A stretch of 64,000 nt of DNA from Inia geoffrensis (GCA_036417435.1 CM070900.1:31659496-31723495); one strand, 5' to 3'; numbered from the stretch's first letter, positions 50,355 to 62,840 are shown. Program-made: numbers and translations. The notes: generated from the sequence alone by a model not told the origin.

Positions 50355-50510
50355 CCTGACAAGTTTAATCACTCTGCCTCAGTTTCTTCATCAGCAAATA
50401 GGGACTGTAACAAATGCCTGTGTCATAGGTTGTTGAGAGGATTTCTGGAACAATTCCTTTCACTTAATAAGGACTACATAGATGTCACCTGTAAACTAAA
50501 ATGATCCTTA
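50355..50510 (+). repeat. MIR SINE, partial
   Basis: 'atcactctgcctcagtttct', 'tcatcagcaaatagggactg' and 'gtcataggttgttgagagga' match the MIR core. Confidence 0.75.
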
Positions 50511-52189
50511 ATAATCTAGGATATGAGTGTTATGAAAGTGGCAAGCTTAACTTTTGTAATGAACAAAATAGCAAAAAAAGAATGAGTGCAGATTTGCTCC
50601 ACTGATTTGAAATGCCAATTTTATAATATACAAAATTTATAAAATTCTCTTTGCTGCTTCTGAACCATGTATTTCTGTTTCACTGACCTACCTGTGTATT
50701 CTTTCAACATAACTGTATTATAAAATGGTGCATTTTAAGGATAGATAATATACACAAAATGAAATATACCCATTGCTATATCTAGGAAACTAAGCAATAA
50801 TCATATGCATTTTGATAATCTTGTAGTGACATTTGGGGGTGAATAACCTTTAATACTCAGAATAATAAAATTAGGAGTAATTGCAAACATGTCAGTCTGC
50901 ATATTTCAACTCATTCCACATCAGTGACCTGAAAAACTTGGCAAACAGAAAGCTACATTTGGGACACTTGTTAACATATATAAAAAAGCTTTTCAATCAC
51001 GTGTGTGTGTGTGTCTTAGGTAACATTTTCAAAACTGGTAAATAAAGAAATTACTGTCTTTTTATGTATAAATTTATATTTCATTTAAGCTTTTATGAAA
51101 TCGTCATTCTATACCTGGGCTCACTTTTTTTAAATTATTATTTTAAGACTTAAAATCAATGTCTGAACACCCGAGTACATACATACAGGAATGGCTATGT
51201 ACATTCACAAAGGAAACTGGCTCATTTTGTTGAAAGGAGACAAATCTAATTGTTTTGGATGTTCATACTTCTCCATCTTTAATAACTTAGTAAGACACTG
51301 GTTTTGCAGGTCTGAGTTATTCTGGAGGCTCTTCCTTCCTAATAAGGCCAGTTATACCAGAGAGCCTCCACTGATGTACAGTCACATAGAGGCTCCTTGT
51401 CCCTCTTTTCCTGCAAATACATACAGGATGATGGGGTCAAGGTTACTTTCTATTGGAAAGTTTGTCATGGTTTATCTAGTCCAGCTATATGCCCACTCTG
51501 TGAACACCTCCCTTATGGGATAATGAGAGCCTGGGGAATTGTGTATCTTTTGCTGCTTCTCTGCTTATAGAATTTTGCCAAATAACCCTATTTTAATTTT
51601 ACATGGAGTGACAAATAAGTGGTGTTTGTGTATAGGAGCCTATGTCCCTGATTGTACAACAGTGGTACAAAAAAGTAGATAATGTTTTCATGTGAATTGA
51701 GAAAAATAAATATATAGTCAGTCAGGTTTACATTTGGTAGTTATAACTAGAGAAAAAAATAGTTCACACAGTTGTCTCTCTACTGAGGAAGAATTCTCTA
51801 TTAAATCAGGAACACACAACCAGTATCTTCTCTCATTTCTTCTACCACCGATTCCAAACATGCACTAGTATCCTTGGACCCCTTCCTCATCACCTCTCTC
51901 CAATAAAGAAAAGAAAAATGCTTCCTTTTATATAATTGAATTTGAGGCCTTGAACTACTCCACCATCTACCCAGTTACGGGAGCTGAGAAAGCATTCTTA
52001 GATCTGCCTCTCAGACATTTCCTTCCCTGATGCGTTTCCTGATCCTCCCCTTGAAGAGTTAATTACTCTCTCCCCTATATTATCCCTTTACCTAGGTATA
52101 TTTTTTATGTGCTACTTTCATCAAATTTGAATTATTTCTTTACTGATGTGTCTTCTCTAGAAAAATTTTAATTCCTTAAAAATTGAAGA
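50511..52189. other. Unassigned DNA with one 110-codon frame
   Basis: A (GT)n tract lies at 50999-51013. The plus-strand frame 51191-51523 (110 residues, cysteine and aromatic-rich start, no domain recognised) is the longest frame in this stretch outside known repeats. There is no evidence that it is coding. Confidence 0.4.
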
Positions 52190-52520
52190 CATGGTGATGA
52201 ACAAAAGAGACAAAGTCTTATCCACATGAAACTTACAATCTGAGAGGAAAGAAATAATAACCTAAACATGCAAACAAATGAATAAAAATATAAACAGATG
52301 ATAAAAATAAATAAAACAATATAATAATTTGGGCTGAGAGGGAAACAAATATTACAATTTATATACAAAACAGTAAGAGATAATTACTTAAGGTTTTTGG
52401 GAAAAGTCGCTCTGGAAGGCTTCAGACTGAAACCCAAAGGAAACACCATGGGAATTTATGGGAAGAGAGTTTCAGGTGAAGGTCAGATCAGGCAACCTAG
52501 ATCATGGGAGGAAAACTGGA
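52190..52520 (-). repeat. L2 3'-end fragment, antisense
   Basis: 'ggtgatgaacaaaagagaca', 'tccacatgaaacttacaatc' and 'tctggaaggcttcagactga' follow the antisense L2 3' end in order. Confidence 0.65.
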
Positions 52521-52524
52521 CTTT

Positions 52525-53045
52525 TTTCCTAAGTTCAATTCATTTCCTCCAACAATATTATTTTAGAACTTATTATACACCTGAATGTAATGATGAAAAT
52601 ATTCAATAAAATCGCTGTCCTCAATGAAACTTTTACTGGACAGGTGAAACATACAATGAACAGATAATCATATGTTAATAAACAAAATAATTTCAGGTAT
52701 CAATCAGGTCTGTAAAGTTGATAGAGAAAAATCTTAGTGACATGGAGTGGTGGCCTGGGTGGCCTCCCTGAGCAGTAACGTTTGATCACAGCACTGAACA
52801 ATATGAAGGAGTAAATCAAGTGAAACTGGAGAAAGGGCACACCAGGCAGGCAGCAGTAGAGCAGTGCAAAGCCTTGAACCCAGAATATGTTTGTCCAGCT
52901 GGAGGAACACCAGGGCTGGTGTGATAGGAGCCCTAAAGTCACAGAGACAGAGGTAAGAGAATAAAGCAGAGTGGTAGACCAGAGCCAGTCCATGATAGTG
53001 CACTGAACCAAACATCTGGGCATGGGAGAGTAAATGTAAAAGTTC
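52525..53045 (-). repeat. L2 3'-end fragment, antisense, second copy
   Basis: A second antisense L2 3' end begins with 'aacttattatacacctgaat' and 'cgctgtcctcaatgaaactt', continues with 'ggtggcctccctgagcagta' and 'gagcagtgcaaagccttgaa', and includes 'gtgcactgaaccaaac'. The two minus-strand frames at 52700-53072 are shadows of this old repeat. Confidence 0.65.
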
Positions 53046-53179
53046 AAAGTTGAATCCAAATTCTATCTCCACATTACTTTTTTACTTACATAGAGAGGAC
53101 ATGCTTCTCATAATGCTTCCATGAGGCCACCCATGGCCCAGGTACACCTTGCATTCATGTAACTAATATTCAGTTATTT

Positions 53180-53336
53180 TCAGTTCCTGTTGCACATTAA
53201 AATCTTTTATAAAGCTTTTTAAAAAATAAATATTCCTGGCTCTCTCCCATGAAAAGCAGAAGCCTAGATATATATAAATATACATATATTTCTAATCATA
53301 GGCAGTCTGATGAGCAACAGAAGTAGAAAACCACTG
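53180..53336 (-). repeat. Possible MER5-type remnant, antisense
   Basis: 'ttgcacattaaaatctttta' and the end 'agtagaaaaccactg' resemble antisense MER5 with heavy decay. Confidence 0.35.
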
Positions 53337-54626
53337 TTTTCGTTCACTTGGTCTAATTGACCATTGTTAGTAGAAAACAGGAATTATCAGGAGGAAATAA
53401 GTTGTCATCAAGATGATTTCTTTCTCATTTTAGTTGCAATTTTATTATGGAGATTGCAATTGCAGAGTGTGTTGATGTGACTTTCAATCACATTTTGCTG
53501 CCTGAATGTTATTGAAGATTTCTACATTCTCTTTTCAAACTTGAATCATATCACTAATGAAAAGATTAGTTTGTGGCCAATGAATATATTTTAATGGTAA
53601 AATATCTGAAAGTTATTTTCCTGATACTTACAGGGGTTACAAATTATCTAGTCATAAATTAACAGATATTACATTAGGGTTGAAATATTATTAAGTTTGT
53701 CCTCATTGATAATTCTATCACAAAAAATAATCTTTTAAAGTACAGTAATAAGCCAGCTTAATATCTATACTACATGCTCAACAGTTGTAAAATATTACCA
53801 GAAATTAAAATGCACAAAGACTTATCTTAATGTTTAATATGGATACAAATATAGAAAGAAAATGATACTCAGTAATCTTCCAGCTGAGCCTAAGAATTCC
53901 AATACCAAATTGCTTTAAAGAATAAATTCTGATAGAATGACATATATGCTACTACATTATGCATATGAGTCTTGTGTATACTGAAAGAAGGAATTGCATT
54001 AAATGTGGTGTTTTTCAAGACATGAAAGAAAAACTATTTTCAGAAAATAAGATAAATCAGAGTTCCTCAAAATCAATATAAAGGAAAATGTCTTTTCTGA
54101 AACAAGTCTGCATATGAATATCACACCATTCAACAAACAGATATAGATTTAGATATTATGTATAAAACTTTCCTTATTACCACAGTAGTTTTCACTTTAT
54201 CTTTTCACAGAATATTATTTATATTATAATGTTTAGAAAAGCAATGATAGAGTCATATATGTGTTGAAGGTGACATATTAAAACTCTAAGCTCTAGAGTA
54301 GTGATTCTCAAAGGGAAAAAGAAAAGGGTACAAGAGAAAGGGACAAGGTTGGGTATATCATATTGTAAAACACTGTAACTGCTTTGATATTTTAATCTTT
54401 GTACTTATGCTACTAAAATAACTTAGGAGTTAAAATACTGTATTCTTTTTAAAGAATATAAAAGTAAGCATATCTTTAAAAAACTTGTAAAATATTGCCT
54501 TAGAATTCCAAATAACATGTTACAAGCCAAAGTATGATATGGGGCCCAGTGCTACAGGGAAGACATGTGAGATCTCTTCCTTCATTAAGGAGAAGAAGCC
54601 ATATTAGAAACATTAAGGAAAAAGAT
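53337..54626. other. Unassigned AT-rich DNA
   Basis: No gene or repeat recognised between the L2 cluster and the second long L1. Confidence 0.4.
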
Positions 54627-57600
54627 TATATAACTTTTTAATTTCCCATATACATATTTTAACATCTTAATTGGAGTATAATTGCTTTACAATGTTGTGT
54701 TAGCTTCTGCTGTATAACAAAGTGAATCAGCTATACATATACATGTATACCCATATCTCCCCCCTGTTGCATCTCCCTCCCATCCTCCCTATCCCACCCC
54801 TCTAGGTGGTCACACAGCACTGAGCTGATCTACCTGTGCAATGCAGCTGCATCCCACTGGCTACCTATTTTACATTTGGTAGTGTACATATGTAAACACT
54901 ACTTTCTCACTTCATCCCAACTTACACTTCCCACTCCCCATGTCCTCAAGTCCATTCTCTATGTCTACGTCTTTATTCCTGTCCTGTGCCTAGGTTCATC
55001 AGAACCATTATTTTTTAGATTCCATATATGTGTTAGCATACGGTATTTGTTTTTCTCTTTCTGACTTACTTCCTCTGTATGACAGACTCTAGGTCCATCC
55101 ACCTCGCTACATAAAACTCAATTTCGGTTCTTTTTATGGCTGAGTAATATTCCACTGTATATATGTGCCACATATTCTTTATCCATTCATCTGTCGATGG
55201 ACACTTAGGTTGCTTCCATGCCTTGGCTATTGCAAATAGTGCTGCAATGAACATTGTGGTACATGACTCTTTTTGAATTATGTTTTTCTCAGGGTATATG
55301 CCCAGTAGGGGATTGCTGGGCATATGGTAGTTCTATTTTTACTTTTTTGAGGAACCTCCATACTGTTCTCCGTAGTGGCTGTATCAATTTACATTCCCAC
55401 TAACAGGGCAAGAAGGTTCCTTTTTCTCCACACCCTCTCCAGCATTCACTGTTTGTAGATTTTTTTGATGACGGCCATTCTGACCAGTGTGAGGTGATAC
55501 CTCACTGTAGTTTTGATTTTCATTTCTCAAATGATTAATGATGTTGAACATTCTTTCATGTGTTTGTTGGCAATCTGTATATCTTCTTTGGTGAAACATC
55601 TATTTAGGTCTTCTGCCCATTTTTGGATTGGGTTCTTGGTTTTTCTGATATCGTGCTGCATAGGTGACTTGTATAGTTTTGGAGATTAATCCTTTGTCAG
55701 CTTCTTTGTTTGCAAATATTTTCTCCCATTCTGAGGGTTGTCTTTTCGTATTGTTTATGGTTTCCTTTGCTGTGCAAAAGACTTTAAGATTCATTAGGTC
55801 CCATTTGTTTATTTTAGTTATTTCCATTTCTCTAGGAGGTGGGTCAAAAAGGATCTTGCTGTGATTTATGTCAGAGTGCTCTTCCTATGTTTTCCTCTAT
55901 GAGTTTTATAGCGTCAGCCTTACATTTAGGTCTTTAATCAATTTTGAGGGTTTTTTTGAGTATGGTGTTATGAAGTGTTCTGATTTCATTCTTTTACATG
56001 TAGCTTATTGAAGAGGATGTATTTTCACTTATTGAAGAGGCTGTATTTTCACCATTGTATATTCTTGCTCCTTTATCAAAGATAAGGTGAGCATATGTGC
56101 ATGGGCTTATCTCTGGGCTCTCTATCCTTTTCCATTGATCTATATTTCTGTTCTTGTGCCAGTATCATACTGTCTGGATTACTGTAACTTTGTAGTACAG
56201 TCTGAAGTCAGGGAGCCTGATTCCTCCAGCTCCATTTTTCATTCTCAAGATTGCTCTGGCAATTCAGGGTCTTTTGTGTTTCCATACAGATTGTGAAATT
56301 TTTTGTTCTAGTTCTGAGAAACATGCCATTGGTAGTTTGATAGGGATTGCACTGAACCTGTAGATTGCTTTGGGTAGTAGAGTCATCTTCATAATGTTGA
56401 TTCTTCCAATCCAAGAACATGGTATACCTCTCCCTCTGTTTGTATCATGTTTAATTTCTTTCATCAGTGTCTTACAGTTCCATGCATACAAAACTTTTGT
56501 CTCCTTCAGTAGGTTTATTCCTAGGTATTTTATTCTTTTTGTTGTGATGGTAAATGGAAGTGTTTCCTTAATTTCCCTTTCAAATTTTTCGTCATTAGTG
56601 TATAGGAATGCAAGAGATTTCTGTGCATTAATTTTGTATCCTGCTACTTTACGAAATTCATTGATTAGCTGTAGTAGTTTTCTGGTAGCATCTTTAAGAT
56701 TCTCTGTGTATACTATCATGTCATCTGCAAACGGTAACAGCTTTACTTCTTCTTTTCCTATTTGCGTTCCTTTTAGTTCTTTTTAGCCTCTGATTGCTAT
56801 GGCTAAAACTTCCAGAACTATGTTGAATAATAGTGGTGCGTGGGCATCCTTGTCTTGTTCCTGATCTTACTGGAAATGGTTACAGTTTCTCACCACTGAG
56901 AATGATGTTGGCTGTGGCTTTGTCATATATGGCCTTTATTATGTTGAGGTAAGTTCCCTCTATGCCTACTTTCTGGAGAGTTTTTATCATAAATCAATGT
57001 TGAATTTTGTCAAAAGATTTTTCTGCATCTATTGAGATGATCATATGGTTTTTCTTCCTTCAGTGTGTTAATATGGCGTATCACACTGATTGATTTGCAT
57101 ATATTGGAGTATCCTTGCATCCCTGGGATAAACCCCACTTGATCATGGTATATGATCCTTCTAATGTGCAGTTGGATTCTGTTTGTTAGTATTTTGTTGA
57201 GGACATCTGCATCTATATTCATCAGTGATATTGGCCTGTAGTTTTCTTTGTGACATCTTTGTCTGGTTTTGGTATCAGGGTGATGGTGGCCGCATAGAAA
57301 TGAGTTGGGGAGTGCTCCTCCCTCTGCTATGATTTGAAAGAGTTTGAGAAGTAGAGGTATTAGCTCTTCTCTAAATGTTTGATAGAATTCGCCTGTGATG
57401 CCATCTGGTCCTGGGCTTTTGTTTGCTGGAAGATTTTTAATCACAGTCTCAATTTCAGTGCTTGTGATTGGTCACTTTATATTTTCTGTTTCTTCCTGGT
57501 TCAGTCTTGGAAGGTTGTGCTTTTCTAAGAATTTGTCCATTTCTTCAAGGTTGTCCATTTTATTGGCATATACTTGTAGTAATCTCTCATGATCCTCTGT

Positions 57601-58303
57601 ATTTCTGCAGTGTCAGTTGAAACTTCTACTTTTTCATTTCTAATTCTGTTGTTTTGAGTCTTCTCCCTTTTTTTGCTTGATGAGTCTGGCTAATGGTGTA
57701 TCAATTTGTTTATCTTCTAAGAGAACCAGCTTTTAGTTTTATTGATTTTTGCTATCATTTCCTTCATTTCTTTTTCATTTATTTCTGATCTGATCTGTAT
57801 GATTTCTTTCCTTCTGCTAAATTTGTTTTTTTTTTGTTCTTCTCTAATTGCTTTAGGTATAAGGTTAGGTTGTTTGAGATTTTTCTTGTTTCTTGAGGTA
57901 AGACTGTATTGCTATAAGCTTCCCTGTTAGAACTGCTTTTGCTGCATCCCACAGGTTTGGGGTCATCGTGTTTTCATTGTCATTTGTTTCTAGGTATGTT
58001 TTATTTCCTCTGATTTCTTCAGTGATCTCTTGGTTATTTTAGTAGTGTAGTGTTTAGCCTCCATGTGTTTGTATTTTTTACAGTTTTCTTCCTGTAGTTG
58101 ATATCTAGTCTTATAGCATTATGGTCAGAAAAGTAACTTTATACCATTTCAATTTTCTTAAATTTACCAAGGATTGATTTGTGACCAAAGATATGATCTA
58201 CTGTGGAGAATATTCCATGAGCACTTGAGAAGAAAGTGTATTCTGTTGTTTTGGATGGAATGTCCTGTAAATATCAATAATCCATCTGGTCCAATGTATG
58301 ATT

Positions 58304-58548
58304 TAAAGTTTGTGTTTCCTGGGCTTCCCCGGTGGCTTAATGGTTGAGAGTCTGCCTGCTGATGCAGGGGACACGGGTTCGTGACCCGGTCTGGGAAGAT
58401 CCCACGTGCCGCGGAGCGGCTAGGCCCCTGAGCCATGGCTGCTGAGCCTGCGTGTCTGGAGCCTGTGCTCCGCAATGCGAGAGGCCACAACAGCGAGAGG
58501 GCCGCATACCGCAAAAAAATAAATAAATAAATAAAGTTTGTGTTTCCT
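58304..58548 (+). mobile_element. CHR-type SINE with 17-bp target duplication
   Basis: The body is 58321-58531 on the plus strand, starting 'gggcttccccggtggcttaa' and ending in (AAAT)n. An exact 17-base duplication, taaagtttgtgtttcct, is at 58304-58320 and 58532-58548. The tRNA-derived head has an A-box-like 'tggcttaatgg' (about 58333-58343) and a B-box 'ggttcgtgacc' (58376-58386). Orientation is opposite to the host L1; it sits in the ORF2 endonuclease-to-RT part. Confidence 0.97.
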
Positions 58549-58765
58549 TATTTATTTTCATTTTCGATGATTTGTCCATTGGTGAAAGTGGGGTGTTAAA
58601 GTTCCCTACTATTATTTTGTTACTGTTGATTTCCCCTTTTATGGCTGTTAGGATTTGCCTTATGCACTGGAGATGCTCCTATGTTGGGTGCATAAATATT
58701 TACAATTGTTATATCTTCTTCTTGGATTGATCCCTTGATCATTATGTAGTGTACTTGTCCCTTGT

Positions 58766-59015
58766 AATTGTCTTTTTTTTTATTTTTATTTTTTATTTTG
58801 TTTGCTTGTTTTTGCGGTACCCGGGCCTCTCACTGTTGTGGCCTCTCCCGTTGCAGAGCACAGGCTCCAGACGTGCAGGCTCAGTGGCCATGGCTCACGG
58901 GCCCAGCCGCTCTGCGGCATGTGGGATCTTCCCAGACCAGGGCACGAACCCATGTCCCCTGAATTGGCAGGCGGACTCTCAACCACTGTGCCACCAGGGA
59001 AGACCAATAGTCTTT
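58766..59015 (-). mobile_element. CHR-type SINE in L1 endonuclease region
   Basis: The body is 58776-59005 on the minus strand, starting 'ggtcttccctggtggcacag' and ending in a T/A-rich tail (58771-58812 on plus). The duplication is imperfect: aattgtcttt (58766-58775) against aatagtcttt (59006-59015), 9 of 10. It interrupts the L1 ORF2 endonuclease domain after roughly 80 codons. It faces the SINE at 58321-58531. Confidence 0.95.
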
Positions 59016-59344
59016 ATTTTAAAGTCTATTTTGTCTGATATGAGAATTGCTACTCCAGCTTTCTTCTGATTTCCATTTGCATGGAATATCTTTTCCCATC
59101 CCTTCACTTCAGTCGGTATATGTCCCTCAGTCTGAAGTGGGTCTCTTGTAGACAGCGTATATACAGGTCTTGCTTTTGTATCCATTCAGCCAGTCTATGT
59201 CTTTTGGTTGGTGCACTTACTACATTTACATTTAAGGTAATTATCAATATGTATGTTCCTATTACCATTTTCTTAATTGTTTTGGGTTTGTTTTTGTAGG
59301 CCTTTTCCTTCTCTTGTGTTTCCTTCCTAAAGAAGTTCATTTAG

Positions 59345-60210
59345 CATTTGTTGTAATGCTGGTTTGGTGGTACTGAATTCTATTAACTTTTCCTTGTCTG
59401 TAAAGGTTTTAATTTTTCCGTGAAATCTGAATGAGATCCTTGCTGAGTAGAGTAATCTTGGTTGTAGGTTTTTCCTTTTCATCACTTTAAAATATGTCCT
59501 GCCACTCCCTTCTGGCTTGCAGAGTTTCTGCTGAAAGATCAGCTGTTAACCTTATGGGGATTCCCTTGTATGTTCTTTGCTGCTTTTCCCTTGCTGCTTT
59601 TAATATTTCTTTGTATTTAATTTTTGATAGTTTGATTAATATGTGTCTTGGCATGTTTCTCCTTGGATTTATCGTCTATGGGACTCTCTGTGCTTCCTGG
59701 ACTTGATTGACTATTTCCTTTCCCATGTTAGGGAAGTTTTCCACTATAATCTCTTCAAATATTTTCTCAGACCGTTTATTTTTCTCTGCTTCTTCTTCAG
59801 GGGCCCCTATAATTCTAATGTTGGTGCGTTTAATGTGGTCCCAGAGGTCTCTGAGACTGTCCTCGATTCTTTTCATTCTTTTTTCTTTATTCTGCTCTCT
59901 GGTAGTTATTTCCCCTATTTTATCTTCCAGATCACTTATCCATTCTTCTGCCTCAGTTATTCTGCTCTTGATTCCTTCTAGACAATTTTTAATTTCATTT
60001 ATTGTGTTGTTCCTCATTGTTTGTTTTCTCTTTAGTTCTTCTAGTTCCTTGTTAAACATTTCTTGTATATTCTCCATTCTGTTTCCAAGATTTTGGGTTA
60101 TCCTTACTGTCATTACTCTGAACTCTTTCTCAGTTAGACTGCATATTTTCTCTTCATTTGTTTGGTCTGGTGGGTTTTTACCTTGCTCTTTCATCTTCTG
60201 CATATTTCTC
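59345..60210 (-). pseudogene. L1 ORF1 (RNA-binding chaperone), decayed
   Basis: The minus-strand frame 60203-59676 encodes 175 residues: a coiled-coil segment with heptad-like charge pattern (IQEMFNKELEELKRKQTM, then ITEAEEWISDLEDKI) and the start of the RNA-recognition-type domain (IRIIGAPEEEAEKNKRSEKI). A stop after QEAQRVP ends the frame; the C-terminal domain continues in the same region to about 59345 in disrupted form. In intact L1, ORF1p binds the L1 RNA as a trimer. The upstream frame at 60178-60411 holds the N-terminal residues, separated by a frameshift. Confidence 0.88.
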
Positions 60211-60214
60211 TGTC

Positions 60215-62162
60215 TTCTCTTTGCTTAACTTACTGTGTTTGGGGTCTCCTTTTTGCATGCTACAGGTTTGCATTTCCCATTGTTTTTGGTGTCTGCCCCC
60301 AGTGGGTGAGGTTGGTTCAGTGGCTTGTGTAAGCCTCCTGGTGGACAGGACTGGTGCCTGTGTTCTTGTGGGTGGGGCTGGATCTTGTCCTTTTAGTGGG
60401 AAGGGCTGCATCCAGTGGTGTGTTTTGGGGTGTCTGTGAACTTACTGTGATTTTAGGGAGTTTCTCTGTTAATGGGTGGTGTTGTGTTCCTGTCTTACAA
60501 GTTGTTTCACATAGGGGAACCAGCACTGCTATCTGCTGGCCTTTGGGTGGAGTTGGGTCTTAGCATGGAGATGGAGATCTCTGGGAGGGCTCTTGCCAAC
60601 TGTTATTATGTGGGGCCAGGAGGTCTCTGGTGGTCCAATGTCCTGAACTTGGCTCTCCCACTTCAGAGGCTCAGCCCTGACACCAGGCTGTAGCACCAAG
60701 ACCCTGTCAGCCACATGGCTCAGAAGAAAAGGAAGAAAAAAAGAAAGAAAAAGTAAAGTAAAATAAAATAAATAATTATTAAAATTAAAAAATAAGAATA
60801 AAAAAAGAAGAGAGCTACCAAAGCAATAAACAAGTTCACCAATAACAAGCACTAAAAAGTATACTAAGATAGACAAAAAAATCAAAATCAAATCAGTCGC
60901 AGAAAGCAAACCCCAAGTCTACAGTTGCTCCCAAAGTCTAATGTCTCAATTTTGGGACGATTCATTGTCTATTCAGGTATTCCACAGATGCATGGTACAT
61001 CAAGTTATTGTGGGGATTTAATCCACTGCTCCTGAAGATGCTGGGAGAAATTTCCCTTTCTCTTCTTTGTTCGCACAGCTCCCAGGTTCAGCTTTGGTTT
61101 TGGCCCCATCTCTGCCTGTAGGTTACCCTCAGGCATCTGTTCCCACCTTGACAGGACGGGGTTAAAACAGCGGTGGATTAGGGGTCTCTGGCCCATTCAG
61201 GCCGGGCAGAAGGGAGGGGTATGGTAGTTATAATTGGAATGCAGGGTGAGCCTGCAGTGGCAGAGGCCAGCGTGACGTTGAAACAGCCTGAGGTGTGCCG
61301 TGTGTTCTCCTGGGGAAGTTGTCCCTGGATCGCGGGACTCTGGCAGCAGCAGCTGGCACAGGCTCCCAAGGATGTGTGGATAGTGATCTGTGCTTCACAC
61401 AGGACTCTTGGTGGCTGCAGCAGCAGCATTAGCATTTCATGCCTGTCTCTGGTGTCCAAGATAATAGCCATGGCTCATGCCTGTCTCTCGAGGTCATTTA
61501 GGCAGTGGTCTGCCTTCTGGGGGCAGACAGGGAAGAAATTCCCTCTCCTCGTTCACCCCAAGACAATGGTCTCTTGCCTCTTAGGCAGGTCCAGACATTT
61601 TCTGGACTCCCTCTCGGCTAGCTGTGGTGCACTAGCCCACTCAGGCTGTGTTCACACAGCCAACCCCAGTCCTCTCCCTGGTTTCTGATCTCCGAAGACA
61701 GAGCCTCAGCTCCGAGCCCCGCTCTGCCCTGGTGGATGAGCAGGCAAGCCTCTCAGGCTGGTGAGTGTGGTCAGCGCCAATCCTCTGTGCGGGAATCTCT
61801 CTGCTTTGCCCTCTGCACCCTTGTTGCTGCGCTCTCCTCCGTGGCTCTGTAGCTTACCCCCTCCACCCCCATCACTGCCTGTGAAGGGCCTTCCTAGTGT
61901 GTGGAAACTTTTCCTCCTTCATAGCTCTCTCCCAGAAGTGTAGGTCCCGTCCCTATTCTTTTGTCTCTGTTTTTTTCTTTTTTCTTTTGCCCTACCCATG
62001 TACGTGGGATTTTCTTGCCTTCAGTGAAGTCTGTGAGGTCTTCTGCCAGTGTTCAGTAGGTGTTCTGTAGGAGTTGTTCCACGTATAGATGTATTTTTGA
62101 TGTATTTGTGGGGAGGAAGGTGATTTCCACGTCTTACTCCTCTGCCATCTTGAAGGTCCCCC
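60215..62162 (-). promoter_or_regulatory. L1 5'UTR (internal promoter region)
   Basis: About 1.95 kb of GC-richer sequence upstream of ORF1 on the minus strand, starting at the 5' end 'gggggaccttcaagatggca'. In L1 this region carries the internal Pol II promoter. The frames on both strands (for example 61221-61688) reflect its composition and are not genes. Activity is unknown; inferred from position only. Confidence 0.8.
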
Positions 62163-62177
62163 TATATAACTTTTTAA

Positions 62178-62659
62178 ACATCAACCCTCATTAGAAATTT
62201 GACTGTGGTAGCATTTCAACATATATCTTGGGGAAATTAGGATTTTACTCTAAAAAGACAGCACCAAAAAAAACCAAACATGCTTTCCTCTAATTCTCAA
62301 ATTATGGCATCTAGTTCCGTTATCATTTTATGGAGAGGGAATGATCACTTAAAGTTGATAATCATAAATTCTATACCAGAATAATTTTGTAGGAATTTGG
62401 AGAAACCTGGCACTTCAATCTTAGACAATTAATGCAGCAACTAAACTGAGAAAATTTCAGATTTTTCTTTTGCAAGGTAAAACTCACCTCATTAGGTTTA
62501 GATTCATACCTTAAAGAGTGAAAAGGTGCTAATTATTCCAAGGCAATATACATTTAATGTCAGGAACTTATGACATGCCAAGCATGTCCATTCTTGCAAC
62601 ACATTATTTTGAGGGAAAGATGGAGAAGTAAACTTTACTCATAAGGAGATACAAACCAC
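62178..62659. other. Unassigned flank of the L1
   Basis: AT-rich, no gene or repeat recognised. Confidence 0.4.
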
Positions 62660-62840
62660 TAGCCAACACCATGCTCAGCACTTTATGTACAACATTTTCA
62701 AAGTACACCTCTTACTGCACATTATCATTTGGGTGAAAAAGCTTAGCTGAATCAACCAATATCACATAGTTTGTTAGGGTCATTGCTGGGATATTAACGC
62801 TCTTCAGCTTGACTCCAACACTTTCTGCTTTTTATTCAGA
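62660..62840 (-). repeat. MIR SINE, antisense, degenerate
   Basis: 'catgctcagcactttatgta', 'gtacacctcttactgcacat' and 'tcacatagtttgttagggtc' follow antisense MIR in order. Confidence 0.55.

Larger units (their letters stand above)
55015..59268 (-). pseudogene. L1 ORF2 (endonuclease-reverse transcriptase), decayed, SINE-split
   Basis: The start is the minus-strand Met at 59268, followed by LNVNVVSAPTKRH (family: LNVNGLNAPIKRH). The endonuclease continues in another frame (FHANGNQKKAGVAILISDK, about 59090-59030) and is then cut by a SINE. RT is visible at 57010-57444 ([36 protein letters not shown]). The catalytic FADD motif is intact at 56720-56731, followed by MIVY. The thumb-like region is at 56264-56719 ([11 protein letters not shown]). 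The C-terminus is at 55066-55323 (VEYYSAIKRTE), with the stop TAA at 55015-55017. Without SINEs it spans about 3.79 kb, about 1,260 codons, the normal ORF2 size. At least several frameshifts, so no active protein. Confidence 0.93.
54627..62177 (-). mobile_element. Full-length L1 (LINE-1) with 15-bp target duplication and two nested SINEs
   Basis: The L1 body is 54642-62162 on the minus strand, flanked by the exact 15-base duplication tatataactttttaa (54627-54641 and 62163-62177). Subtracting the two SINE insertions (228 and 240 bases with duplications) leaves about 7.05 kb, full length for a cetartiodactyl L1. The 5' end on the minus strand reads 'gggggaccttcaagatggca', a typical L1 5' start. 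Order on the minus strand: 5'UTR 62162 to about 60215, ORF1 about 60210-59345, ORF2 59268-55015, 3'UTR 55014-54642. The 5'UTR/ORF1 junction carries an A/T-rich tract (60720-60830). ORFs are broken by shifts and stops, so the element is inactive. Confidence 0.97.

Noticed and set aside
58321..58395. tRNA-like sequence with A and B boxes
   Set aside because: It is the tRNA-derived head of a SINE with a target duplication; it lacks a complete cloverleaf acceptor stem.
59707..60228. 173-codon plus-strand frame
   Set aside because: It is the antisense shadow of L1 ORF1, which is rich in codons whose complements avoid stops.
61221..61688. 155-codon plus-strand frame
   Set aside because: It lies in the L1 5'UTR on the non-sense strand; the GC-rich UTR is open in several frames.
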